Assembly: GCA_016776525.1 (NCBI GenBank)
Contig: JADHTD010000075.1
Coordinates: 1 to 10,032 of the forward strand
Length of the DNA stretch: 10,032 nucleotides
Origin: Rhodospirillales bacterium
Lineage (GTDB): Bacteria > Pseudomonadota > Alphaproteobacteria > Rhodospirillales > JADHTD01
Direction of reading: 5' to 3'
This document shows positions 1-6,211 of this stretch, one piece after another. How positions within the stretch are numbered: the first letter of the stretch is position 1; every line of letters begins with the position of its first letter. Below the pieces are notes generated by a model that was not told where the DNA came from, did not search any database, and worked only from the letters and a program-made list of their open reading frames with translations. A program made the translations under genes and the position numbers.

Positions 1-15
1 GTCAGAATTTTACTT

Positions 16-54
16 AAAACAGAAGAAAGCACGGCCCCGTTCAGAGCCGTGCTT
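16..54 (-). terminator. Rho-independent terminator of the TRAP transporter operon
   Basis: A perfect 9-bp inverted repeat (AAGCACGGC at 27-35 and GCCGTGCTT at 46-54) flanks a 10-nt loop. Read on the minus strand it lies just after the stop codon of the binding-protein gene (stop at 82-80). The second arm is followed by a T-rich tract, TCTTCTGTTTT. Strong stem, T tract and position right after the last gene of the unit together make an intrinsic terminator the natural reading. Whether it also stops transcription arriving from the left on the plus strand cannot be judged. Confidence 0.78.
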
Positions 55-79
55 CCCCATTAACGTCTGTATTTAGATA

Positions 80-1069
80 TTAGCCGCCGATTTCAATGCC
101 GGCTTCCTTATAGTATTTGAGGGCGCCGGGGTGGTAGGGCGCGGCATTTTTCGGAGCCATCATCTTCATGTTGGCCCGCTTGAAGGCGCCGAAGGATTTT
201 CCCAGGTCGCCCTTGTTCTCGGCAATCGCCTTGGTCAGCTTGTAGACCAAATCGGCGGGGGCGTCCTTGTGGGTCACCATGACCCAGGGGATTTCAACGA
301 TGTTGGCGTTTTCCTGCAGTCCCGGAAATTTAGGGTTGGCCTTCAGGGAAATGATGTCCGCTGCCGGCAGGAAACTTTTGAATTTGGCGATACCGGCCGG
401 TGAATTGTCCAGCGAGACGTACTTGATGCCGCCGCGGGAACGCAGCTTGGCGTTGACCTTACGCCCGGCACCCGAACCAAGGCTGATCAGGGTGATGTCG
501 ACCTTGTTGTCGCCCAGGGCCAGCATGCCCTTCACGAAGCTGGAAACCGGCACCATCTTGAAGTCTTCGTACTTCATGCCGCCGTTGGCCAGGGCGCCGG
601 CGATATAATAGGGAATGATGTTCGACGCCTTGTATTCCGAAGCAATGCGCAGGGCGCCCTTTTTCGCCTGCAAGTCCTTGATGGTCTTAACGCCGCTATC
701 GGCGACCACCATCAGGCCGGTGCGCAGCGGGAACATGGTGCCGACAATGCGCAGGTTCGGGTTGGCCTTGCCTTTCCAGTTGCCGGTACCGTTCAGCGCG
801 TATTCCGCCTCGACGGCGTTACAGAAGCCGAACTCAACTTCGCCTTTGTTGATCATCGGAATGTAGGCCGAGGTGCCCGCCATCGGCTGGGCGCGGGCCG
901 TGATTTTGGCCTTCAGGTTGGCGACCTTGGCGACCGCCTGGCCGGTTTTATAGCCGAGGCTGCCTTGTTGTCCGGTAGCGATACCAACCACCTGGGCGGA
1001 AGCCTGGGTGGTGATAAAGCTGACAGCGGCAATGGCCGAAACAGCTAAAAGAGTTTTAATTTTTCTCAT
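80..1069 (-). CDS. TAXI family TRAP transporter solute-binding protein
   Basis: Periplasmic substrate-binding component (329 aa) of a TRAP transporter of the TAXI subfamily; such proteins capture a solute and deliver it to the membrane subunit, driven by an ion gradient. The N-terminus is a clear Sec signal peptide: basic MRKIK, a hydrophobic core at about residues 7-21 and an ASA-Q cleavage site after residue 25. The mature protein starts with the TAXI-like segment VGIATGQQGSLGYKTGQAVA and later has TRAP/NMT1-like stretches such as EVEFGFCNAVEAEYA and KVDITLISLGSGAGRKVNA. The ATG at 1069 is preferred to a frame extension back to 1201 because it puts the signal peptide at the N-terminus and has a strong ribosome binding site (GGGAG, 6 nt upstream). 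It lies 50 bp downstream of the fused permease gene on the same strand and is surely its partner. Solute unknown; an aromatic acid or carboxylate is suggested only by the neighbouring protocatechuate genes. Confidence 0.93.
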   Translation of the reverse strand: MRKIKTLLAVSAIAAVSFITTQASAQVVGIATGQQGSLGYKTGQAVAKVANLKAKITARAQPMAGTSAYIPMINKGEVEFGFCNAVEAEYALNGTGNWKGKANPNLRIVGTMFPLRTGLMVVADSGVKTIKDLQAKKGALRIASEYKASNIIPYYIAGALANGGMKYEDFKMVPVSSFVKGMLALGDNKVDITLISLGSGAGRKVNAKLRSRGGIKYVSLDNSPAGIAKFKSFLPAADIISLKANPKFPGLQENANIVEIPWVMVTHKDAPADLVYKLTKAIAENKGDLGKSFGAFKRANMKMMAPKNAAPYHPGALKYYKEAGIEIGG

Positions 1070-1119
1070 GGTTTTCTCCCTTTCCTTGCTGAAGTTACAT
1101 GCGTTGGTTGGTGTTAAAA

Positions 1120-3066
1120 TCAGGGTGTCGTTGCGGTCTTTTCGGAAACCTGGTTTTTGCGGGCGGCCATAAAAAGCAGCGTCGTGAACAGCAGACCGCA
1201 AACAATGGCCGCCACACTAATAACATTGGGGTAAGGAATGGGCCCCAGGCTGGATAAGATCAGTCCCCCAAAAATGACAAAACCAACCCTGTGGAACAGG
1301 GTCAGGTTGCGGCTGAAATAGCCGACTATGGCCACCGAAATGAAGAAAACGCCGATACCGGTTTTGATGAAATCCCACACAATATCGAGCGGTTCCCCGT
1401 TCATCAGCAGGGTCGGCGCGATAATGAACAGGAACGGCACCACATAGGCCACCCAGCCGAGACGCATGGCGGCAAAGCCGGTTTCCATGGCCCCGGCCCG
1501 GGTCAGGGCGGCGGCGGCAAATGCGGCCAGGGCTATGGGCGGGGTGATCATCGACATCATGCCGAAATAAAGGATGAACATGTGGGCGGCGATGGGATCG
1601 GCCCCGGCTTCGATGATGGCCGGTCCGACCAGGGCCGCCAGCAGCACATAGACGCCGGATGTGGGCATGCCCATGCCGAGAATGATGCAGATGACGGCGG
1701 CGACCAGCAGGATGACGATCAAACTGTTGCCGGCGATGGTCACCAGGAACAGGGTCAGGCCGAAGCCGAGACCGGAAATATTCAGAATGCCGATGACAAA
1801 ACCGGCGGCGGCGACGATGAGGATCAGCTCCATAGTCGACAGGCCGGTTTCCCAGAAGGTGCTGCAAAAACTGCGAAAGCCGATACGGCTTTTGCCGTAG
1901 GGCCGGATCAGACCGACGACGACGACGGATATGGCGGCGTAGAGGGCGGCGCGTTCCGGTTCTTCGTTCTGGAAGAACAAGGCATAGAGCAACACCACCA
2001 GGGGAATGGCGAACTGCCAGCCGCCCTTGATGACGTCCCAGGTCTTGGGGATGTCCTTATCGACCGGTGTAATGTTGTCCCGCGCCGCGATCAGGTCGAC
2101 CTGGATAAAGGCGCTGCCGTAATAGAGGGCCGCCGGAATCAAAGCAGCCCCCATGATGGTGACATACGGGACTTCCAGGAACTCGGCCATCAGGAAGGCC
2201 GCCGCCCCCATGATCGGCGGCATCAACTGGCCACCGGTCGAGGCGATGGCCTCGATGGCTCCGGCGTTGACCCCGGAATAACCGCCCCGCCTCATCAACG
2301 GGATGGTAATGACGCCGGTGGTCGCCACGTTGGAAACCGCACTGCCGGAAATGGAGCCGAAGAGGGCTGAGGCGATCACCGAAATCTTGGCCGAGCCGCC
2401 CCGCATGCGGCCTGTTGCGGCGAGGGCCAGGTCGGTGAAAAATTCACCGCCACCGGCCTTGAACAACAATTTTCCCATGAACACGAAAAGAATGACGATG
2501 GCGGCGCCGACATTGAGCGGGGTGCCGAAAACGGCGCTGGGGTCAAAGCCGATATACTGGACCAGGTGGACCAGTTCCACCTTGCGGCCAATCAGTTGCC
2601 CTGGAACAAAATGTCCGAGCAGGGCGTACACGATAAAGATGCTGATAATGGTGAACAACACCCAGCCGGTGGACCGCCTGAGCCCTTCCATGACCCAGAT
2701 AACGACGACGCCGCCGATGAAGGTCAGAATGTCGGGGCGGTGGCCGATCTGGTCAAGCAGCGTGGTCATGTTGAAAACGGTGTAAAGCAAGGTTCCCAAA
2801 CCGACCGCAGCTAAAATGTAATCCCACCACGGGGGCCGGTCGGTTTCATCGCCGTTCAACCGGGTTGTCAGGAAAAGCGAGGCGATGCTGAGGCCGAGGA
2901 TCGTCGCCAGATATTGTTCGGTGAGGAAGGCCAGGCCGAACCAGGCCGGAACATCAGCATTCCAGCCGATACAGAAGAGCGTCGCCAAGCCCGCCGTCGT
3001 TCGGGACGCGATGACGCTGAGCGGCAATCCTTGAGTCTGGATCGGTTGTGGCGTTGCTTCAGTCAT
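1120..3066 (-). CDS. TRAP transporter fused permease subunit (4TM/12TM, DctQM-like)
   Basis: Inner-membrane subunit (648 aa) of a TAXI-type TRAP transporter, with the small DctQ-like and large DctM-like parts fused in one chain. Hydrophobic segments run along almost the whole protein (for example about 23-38, 52-68, 82-98, 114-126, 134-150, 186-202). The family signature lies at about 236-295 (FGSISGSAVSNVATTG, then IEAIASTGGQLMPPIMGAAA) and a second conserved DctM block at about 463-473 (LGMGMPTSGVY), followed by MITPPIAL near 506-513. Length is normal for the fused class. The ATG at 3066 has no convincing Shine-Dalgarno sequence (GACCCGGA precedes it), so the start is less certain than the gene. 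The 87-bp gap after the hydrolase gene contains a 6-bp stem with a GCCG tetraloop (3119-3134) without a T tract, perhaps affecting mRNA processing. Downstream, 50 bp away, is the cognate binding protein. Confidence 0.93.
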   Translation of the reverse strand: MTEATPQPIQTQGLPLSVIASRTTAGLATLFCIGWNADVPAWFGLAFLTEQYLATILGLSIASLFLTTRLNGDETDRPPWWDYILAAVGLGTLLYTVFNMTTLLDQIGHRPDILTFIGGVVVIWVMEGLRRSTGWVLFTIISIFIVYALLGHFVPGQLIGRKVELVHLVQYIGFDPSAVFGTPLNVGAAIVILFVFMGKLLFKAGGGEFFTDLALAATGRMRGGSAKISVIASALFGSISGSAVSNVATTGVITIPLMRRGGYSGVNAGAIEAIASTGGQLMPPIMGAAAFLMAEFLEVPYVTIMGAALIPAALYYGSAFIQVDLIAARDNITPVDKDIPKTWDVIKGGWQFAIPLVVLLYALFFQNEEPERAALYAAISVVVVGLIRPYGKSRIGFRSFCSTFWETGLSTMELILIVAAAGFVIGILNISGLGFGLTLFLVTIAGNSLIVILLVAAVICIILGMGMPTSGVYVLLAALVGPAIIEAGADPIAAHMFILYFGMMSMITPPIALAAFAAAALTRAGAMETGFAAMRLGWVAYVVPFLFIIAPTLLMNGEPLDIVWDFIKTGIGVFFISVAIVGYFSRNLTLFHRVGFVIFGGLILSSLGPIPYPNVISVAAIVCGLLFTTLLFMAARKNQVSEKTATTP

Positions 3067-3153
3067 TCCGGGTCATCGGACCTCAGGTTCATAAACCGGC
3101 GGTGGGCGGTTGGTTTAACTGTCCGCCGGGACGGGGAAGTTAAAGAACGGCCC

Positions 3154-3861
3154 TCAGGCCCCATGATGCTTGTTGAGGAACTCAAGGGTCCGCTGGCGGG
3201 CCGGCACGGCGGCGGCATCCACATAGGTCGGCCGGGCGTCATTGGCGAAGGCATGACCGGCGTCATAGGTATGGAATTCACCGGTGGGGACGGCCTGGCG
3301 TATCGCTTCAATGATCTCGGGCGGCGTATGGTCGTCGGTTTCGCCGATATGGAACAGCATCGGGCATTTGGGGCCGCCGGGGTTTTTCTCCATGTGGATC
3401 TTCATGGCCGTACCGTAAAAGGAGACGGCACTGGTCAGTTCCAGGGAACAGGCCAGACGGAAGGCCTGCCCACCACCCCAGCAAAAGCCGATGACGGAAA
3501 CGCCTTTGCCGCCATCGCTTAAACCGGCGAGGTATTTTACCGCGGCCGCCACGTCCAATTGAACCTTAGCCGGATCGAGGCCCAAGGCTATTTCCCGGCC
3601 CCGGTCGGGCTCGTCAAAGGGCACCACCGTGCCTGGCGCGTTGCGGTCGAAAAGGGCCGGGACAATGGCATCAAAGCCGTCATCGGCCCAGGACCGGGCA
3701 ACCGATTTCAATTGGTCGGTGGCGCCGAAAATTTCCTGCAGGATGATAAGGCCGCCTTTGCTCTCTCCCTGGGGTGAGGCATGGAAGGCTTCGAACGTGA
3801 AACCGTCTTCCGACGTTATCCGCGCCATCTGTCCGGCGCCGCCATTATTCGTCTCATTCAT
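3154..3861 (-). CDS. Dienelactone hydrolase family protein
   Basis: Alpha/beta hydrolase of the dienelactone hydrolase (DLH) family, 235 aa from the chosen start, the usual length. The expected catalytic parts are present: nucleophile Cys127 in GFCWGGG, acid Asp176 (or 177) in GETDDHTP, His203 in DAGHAFA, and the DLH-typical Glu43 in LQEIFG that shields the thiol. No signal peptide is seen, so it should be cytoplasmic. The ATG at 3861 was chosen over an upstream TTG at 3906 and an internal ATG at 3828; AAGGA lies about 10 nt before it and GGAGGA further up, while the 3828 codon lacks a site. It is the first gene of the minus-strand unit with the TRAP transporter and is divergent from the protocatechuate operon. 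Classical DLH acts in the chlorocatechol or 3-oxoadipate routes, which are not seen here. The substrate is unknown; hydrolysing an imported lactone or ester that feeds the pathway is a guess. Confidence 0.88.
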   Translation of the reverse strand: MNETNNGGAGQMARITSEDGFTFEAFHASPQGESKGGLIILQEIFGATDQLKSVARSWADDGFDAIVPALFDRNAPGTVVPFDEPDRGREIALGLDPAKVQLDVAAAVKYLAGLSDGGKGVSVIGFCWGGGQAFRLACSLELTSAVSFYGTAMKIHMEKNPGGPKCPMLFHIGETDDHTPPEIIEAIRQAVPTGEFHTYDAGHAFANDARPTYVDAAAVPARQRTLEFLNKHHGA

Positions 3862-3950
3862 TGTTTTGAAGTCCTTATCTTCCTCCAAAAAATGGGAAAC
3901 CGGCAACTACAGGAGACCCATTTATTGTCGTGAATACAGGTTAGTTGAGC

Positions 3951-3979
3951 AGCGTAGACTTCCTCGCACTATTCTTCAA
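3951..3979 (-). promoter_or_regulatory. Candidate promoter for the hydrolase-TRAP transporter unit
   Basis: Read on the minus strand, TTGAAG (3979-3974) and TACGCT (3956-3951) are 17 bp apart, a reasonable -35/-10 pair. The 30 bp just upstream of the -35 box (about 3980-4010) are almost pure A/T, like an UP element. The -10 box would lie about 90 bp before the hydrolase start codon. The -10 match is only partial (3 of 6), so this is a suggestion from pattern alone. Confidence 0.3.
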
Positions 3980-4022
3980 ATTTATAGTTTTAATATAAAA
4001 AATTCATATAGAGAATATTTAG

Positions 4023-4252
4023 TGATACACCGACACCAGTATCCGGGAAGGGGAGGTGTTGTAGACGGCTCTTTTAAAAAATTGATTTTATATCTCGAAT
4101 CAGAGATTTATTTTCTGAATACCAATCATTTTATTAATTCATTAAACAAATCATTGTCTGTGGCGTATCGTATCCTTCAAGAGACCACACCGGCGGTATA
4201 ACCGGCCTAGAGCTAGATTGAATGTTTCTTGCCGGAATCGCTGATACACCGA
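4023..4252 (+). repeat. Two direct copies of TGATACACCGA in the control region
   Basis: The 11-mer TGATACACCGA occurs at 4023-4033 and again at 4242-4252, both inside the divergent intergenic region. The second copy is part of a short dyad, TGAT-N6-ATCA (4242-4255), 40 bp before the ligC start codon. The first copy lies next to the ACACC/GGTGT dyad. An exact 11-bp match within about 430 bp of non-coding DNA is unlikely by chance, and the positions would suit binding sites of a regulator acting on both units. No known operator was recognised. Confidence 0.35.
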
Positions 4253-4294
4253 TCAACGACCTGTGCAGGTATGGGTTAACGAAGGAGCTACCCG

Positions 4295-5245
4295 ATGAAA
4301 ATCTGTGTTGCCGGGGCAGCCGGCGCTTTCGGACGCAAACACTTGGACGCCTTGGCCAATATCGATGGGGTCGAGGTGGTTTCCGTGGTCGGCGGCGAGC
4401 CCGACGATATCGAGGGCTTCGCCAGCGAGCGCAACATCCCGCACGCCACCAAGGACCTCGCTGAGAGTCTGGCCCGCGACGATGTGGAAGCCGTTATCCT
4501 GGCGACGCCCACCCAGGTGCACGCCGCCCAGTCGATCCAATGCCTGAAGGCCGGCAAGCATGTGCTGGTTGAAATACCGATGGCCGATAATCTGGCCGAC
4601 ACGGAAGAACTGGTCCGGGTTCAGCAGGAGACCGGCCTGGTCGCCATGACCGATCATGTGCGTCGCTTCAATCCCAGCCATCAGTGGATTCACAACAAAA
4701 TCGAAGCCGGCGAACTGAACATCCAGCAGTTGAACGTGCAGACCTATTTTTTCCGGCGCTCCAACCTCAATGCGCTTGGCGAACCACGCACCTGGACCGA
4801 CCATCTGTTGTGGCACCATGCCTGTCATACCGTCGATTTGTTCCTCTACCAGACCGGCGAGGCGGCGTCCCAGGCCTTCGGGCTGCAAGGGCCGCAACAC
4901 CCGGAACTGGATATCGCCATGGACATGTCCATCGGCCTGAAAACGCCATCCGGTTCCCTCTGCACGCTGTCGCTTTCCTTTAACAACGAGGGGCCGTTCG
5001 GCACCTTCTTCCGCTACATCTGCGACAACGGCACCTATATTGCCAGTTATGACGATCTATTTGATGGCAATGAAAATCCGATCGATCTGAGCGGCGTCGC
5101 CGTTTCCAACAACGGCATCGAACTGGCCGACCGGGAATTTATCTCGGCCATCCGGGAAGGCCGCGAACCCAACGGTTCGTTCGCCCAGTGTCTGGCCACC
5201 ATGCAGACCCTTGACCGTATTGAGAAATCTTTTGATGAAGGCTGA
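4295..5245 (+). CDS. ligC: 4-carboxy-2-hydroxymuconate-6-semialdehyde dehydrogenase (LigC)
   Basis: NAD(P)-dependent dehydrogenase of the Gfo/Idh/MocA family, 316 aa, almost the same length as LigC of Sphingobium SYK-6. It oxidises the cyclic hemiacetal of 4-carboxy-2-hydroxymuconate-6-semialdehyde, the LigAB product, to 2-pyrone-4,6-dicarboxylate in the cytoplasm. The N-terminal Rossmann fold shows the glycine motif GAAGAFG (7-13) and the conserved strand ending VILATPTQVHA (67-77). The position of the family's EKP motif reads EIP (93-95), lacking the usual lysine; I recall this also in LigC proteins. The substrate domain has TDHLLWHHACHTVDL (168-182), with His174, His175 and His178 the likely substrate and catalytic residues. 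The start at 4295 is well supported by GAAGGAG 7 nt upstream. It is the first gene of the plus-strand operon and lies 39 bp before the next gene. Confidence 0.93.
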   Translation: MKICVAGAAGAFGRKHLDALANIDGVEVVSVVGGEPDDIEGFASERNIPHATKDLAESLARDDVEAVILATPTQVHAAQSIQCLKAGKHVLVEIPMADNLADTEELVRVQQETGLVAMTDHVRRFNPSHQWIHNKIEAGELNIQQLNVQTYFFRRSNLNALGEPRTWTDHLLWHHACHTVDLFLYQTGEAASQAFGLQGPQHPELDIAMDMSIGLKTPSGSLCTLSLSFNNEGPFGTFFRYICDNGTYIASYDDLFDGNENPIDLSGVAVSNNGIELADREFISAIREGREPNGSFAQCLATMQTLDRIEKSFDEG

Positions 5246-5246
5246 C

Positions 5247-5262
5247 CGCTCATTATAGAGCG
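5247..5262 (+). other. Small hairpin in the ligC-dehydrogenase gap
   Basis: CGCTC-ATTATA-GAGCG forms a 5-bp stem with a 6-nt loop, starting 1 nt after the ligC stop codon. There is no T tract after it, so it is not a standard terminator. It could protect the ligC message end or be chance. Confidence 0.25.
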
Positions 5263-5284
5263 ACCCTTCAGGAGTCTCCGCCTT

Positions 5285-6211
5285 ATGAACGACAGCCGGC
5301 CCCGCCTTGAGGTACGCGTTGCCTTCATCGGATTCGGTGAGGCCGCCCAGGCTTTCACGCAAGGCTGGCGGTCGGAAGTGGATGTCGAGATTTGCGCTTA
5401 CGATTTAAAGACTGACGATATGGAGACACGTAACGGGAAACTGGAGGATTACCGCCAAAGCGGTGTGGCTCCCATGGAAACGGCACCGGAAGCCGTTACC
5501 GACGCCGACGTTATCGTCTCGGCGGTAACGGCCGATGCCACACTGGACGCGGCGGAAAGCGTTCTTCCGGCCCTTTCCGGCGGACAACTTTATCTCGATA
5601 TCAATTCAGCCGCCCCCTCCCGGAAGCAACGGGCGGCGGAATGCATCGCCGGCGGCGGCGGCCGTTATGTCGATGTCGCGGTCATGGCGCCGGTTCACCC
5701 CAACCTTCATCGGACCCCCTTGTTGATCGGCGGCCCCGGTGCTGTCGCTGTCGAGCCCCTTTTCAACCGTCTGGATATGAATTTCGAGACCATATCTGAG
5801 ACGGTCGGCGATGCCTCCATCATAAAAATGGTGCGGTCCATCATGATTAAGGGCATCGAGAGCCTGACCGTGGAATGCGTGCTGGCTGCCGTTAAGGCGG
5901 GCATCGACGAGCGTATCCTGGAGTCGCTGGAACGCAGCTTCCCGGGCATGAACTGGAAGGACCGCGCCGCCTATATGATGGAACGGGTTGCCGTTCACGG
6001 CGAACGGCGCGCCGCGGAAATGCGGGAAGTGGCTGTCACCCTGGATAATTTGGGCATCGGCGGCACTATGGCGGTGGCGACCGCCGAACGCCAGCAATGG
6101 CTCGCCGACCTGAATGCCGGAGCTGAATTCCCCGGCGGCATTCCGGACGACTACCACACCCTGGCAAAAACTATTTTGGCCCTCCATGAAGGACAAAAGG
6201 GGAAAATGTGA
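5285..6211 (+). CDS. NAD(P)-dependent oxidoreductase, 6-phosphogluconate-dehydrogenase-like with DUF1932 domain
   Basis: A 308-aa protein of the beta-hydroxyacid dehydrogenase superfamily. The N-terminal nucleotide-binding domain starts with VAFIGFGEAAQAF (12-24; GxGxxA type) and continues through DADVIVSAVTADAT (73-86) and YLDINSAAPSRKQ (103-115). This last stretch matches the D-x-(N/S)-(S/T) region of this superfamily. The C-terminal half fits DUF1932: GDASIIKMVRSIMIKGIESL (175-194) carries Lys181 and Lys189, the candidates for the superfamily's catalytic lysine, followed by helical sequence. No enzyme of the textbook protocatechuate 4,5-pathway belongs to this family, so the role is unknown. 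CAGGAG lies 10 nt before the ATG. The stop codon overlaps the start of the next gene (ATGTGATG), which argues for translational coupling and a role in the same pathway. A reductase or dehydrogenase for a hydroxy-acid side product or an alternative substrate is inference. Confidence 0.85.
   Translation: MNDSRPRLEVRVAFIGFGEAAQAFTQGWRSEVDVEICAYDLKTDDMETRNGKLEDYRQSGVAPMETAPEAVTDADVIVSAVTADATLDAAESVLPALSGGQLYLDINSAAPSRKQRAAECIAGGGGRYVDVAVMAPVHPNLHRTPLLIGGPGAVAVEPLFNRLDMNFETISETVGDASIIKMVRSIMIKGIESLTVECVLAAVKAGIDERILESLERSFPGMNWKDRAAYMMERVAVHGERRAAEMREVAVTLDNLGIGGTMAVATAERQQWLADLNAGAEFPGGIPDDYHTLAKTILALHEGQKGKM

Larger units (their letters stand above)
3862..4294. promoter_or_regulatory. AT-rich divergent intergenic control region
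   Basis: This 433-bp stretch separates the two divergent units and holds no gene I can support. A hand count gives about 33% GC over 3951-4200, far below the flanking genes. It contains a GC-richer island at about 4024-4070 inside AT-rich DNA. Small dyads are visible: ACACC/GGTGT (4033-4037 and 4055-4059), ATCTC-N6-GAGAT (4092-4107), TCAGA-N9-TCTGA (4100-4118) and CGGT-ATA-ACCG (4194-4204). A weak plus-strand promoter candidate is TTGAAT at 4218-4223 with a poor -10 near 4241. The ligC ribosome binding site GAAGGAG (4281-4287) ends the region. Position and composition suggest it drives both units, probably under a regulator (LysR- or IclR/MarR-type regulators are usual for such pathways) encoded elsewhere; this is inference. 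Confidence 0.5.

Noticed and set aside
1070..1201. N-terminal extension of the TAXI binding protein to 1201
   Set aside because: It would bury the signal peptide 44 residues inside and overlap the permease gene; the ATG at 1069 has a strong ribosome binding site.
1291..2370. Long plus-strand frame (359 codons) opposite the permease gene
   Set aside because: Its product is full of Gly, His, Asp and Gln with no domain, as expected for the antisense of a hydrophobic GC-rich gene; the permease on the other strand is a clear family member.
3862..3906. TTG start at 3906 for the dienelactone-hydrolase-family gene
   Set aside because: It adds 15 residues that look unlike the family, uses a rare start codon, and the ATG at 3861 gives the usual length with a ribosome binding site.
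5247..5262. Terminator after ligC
   Set aside because: The stem is only 5 bp and no T tract follows; the next gene is 39 bp downstream and clearly in the same operon.
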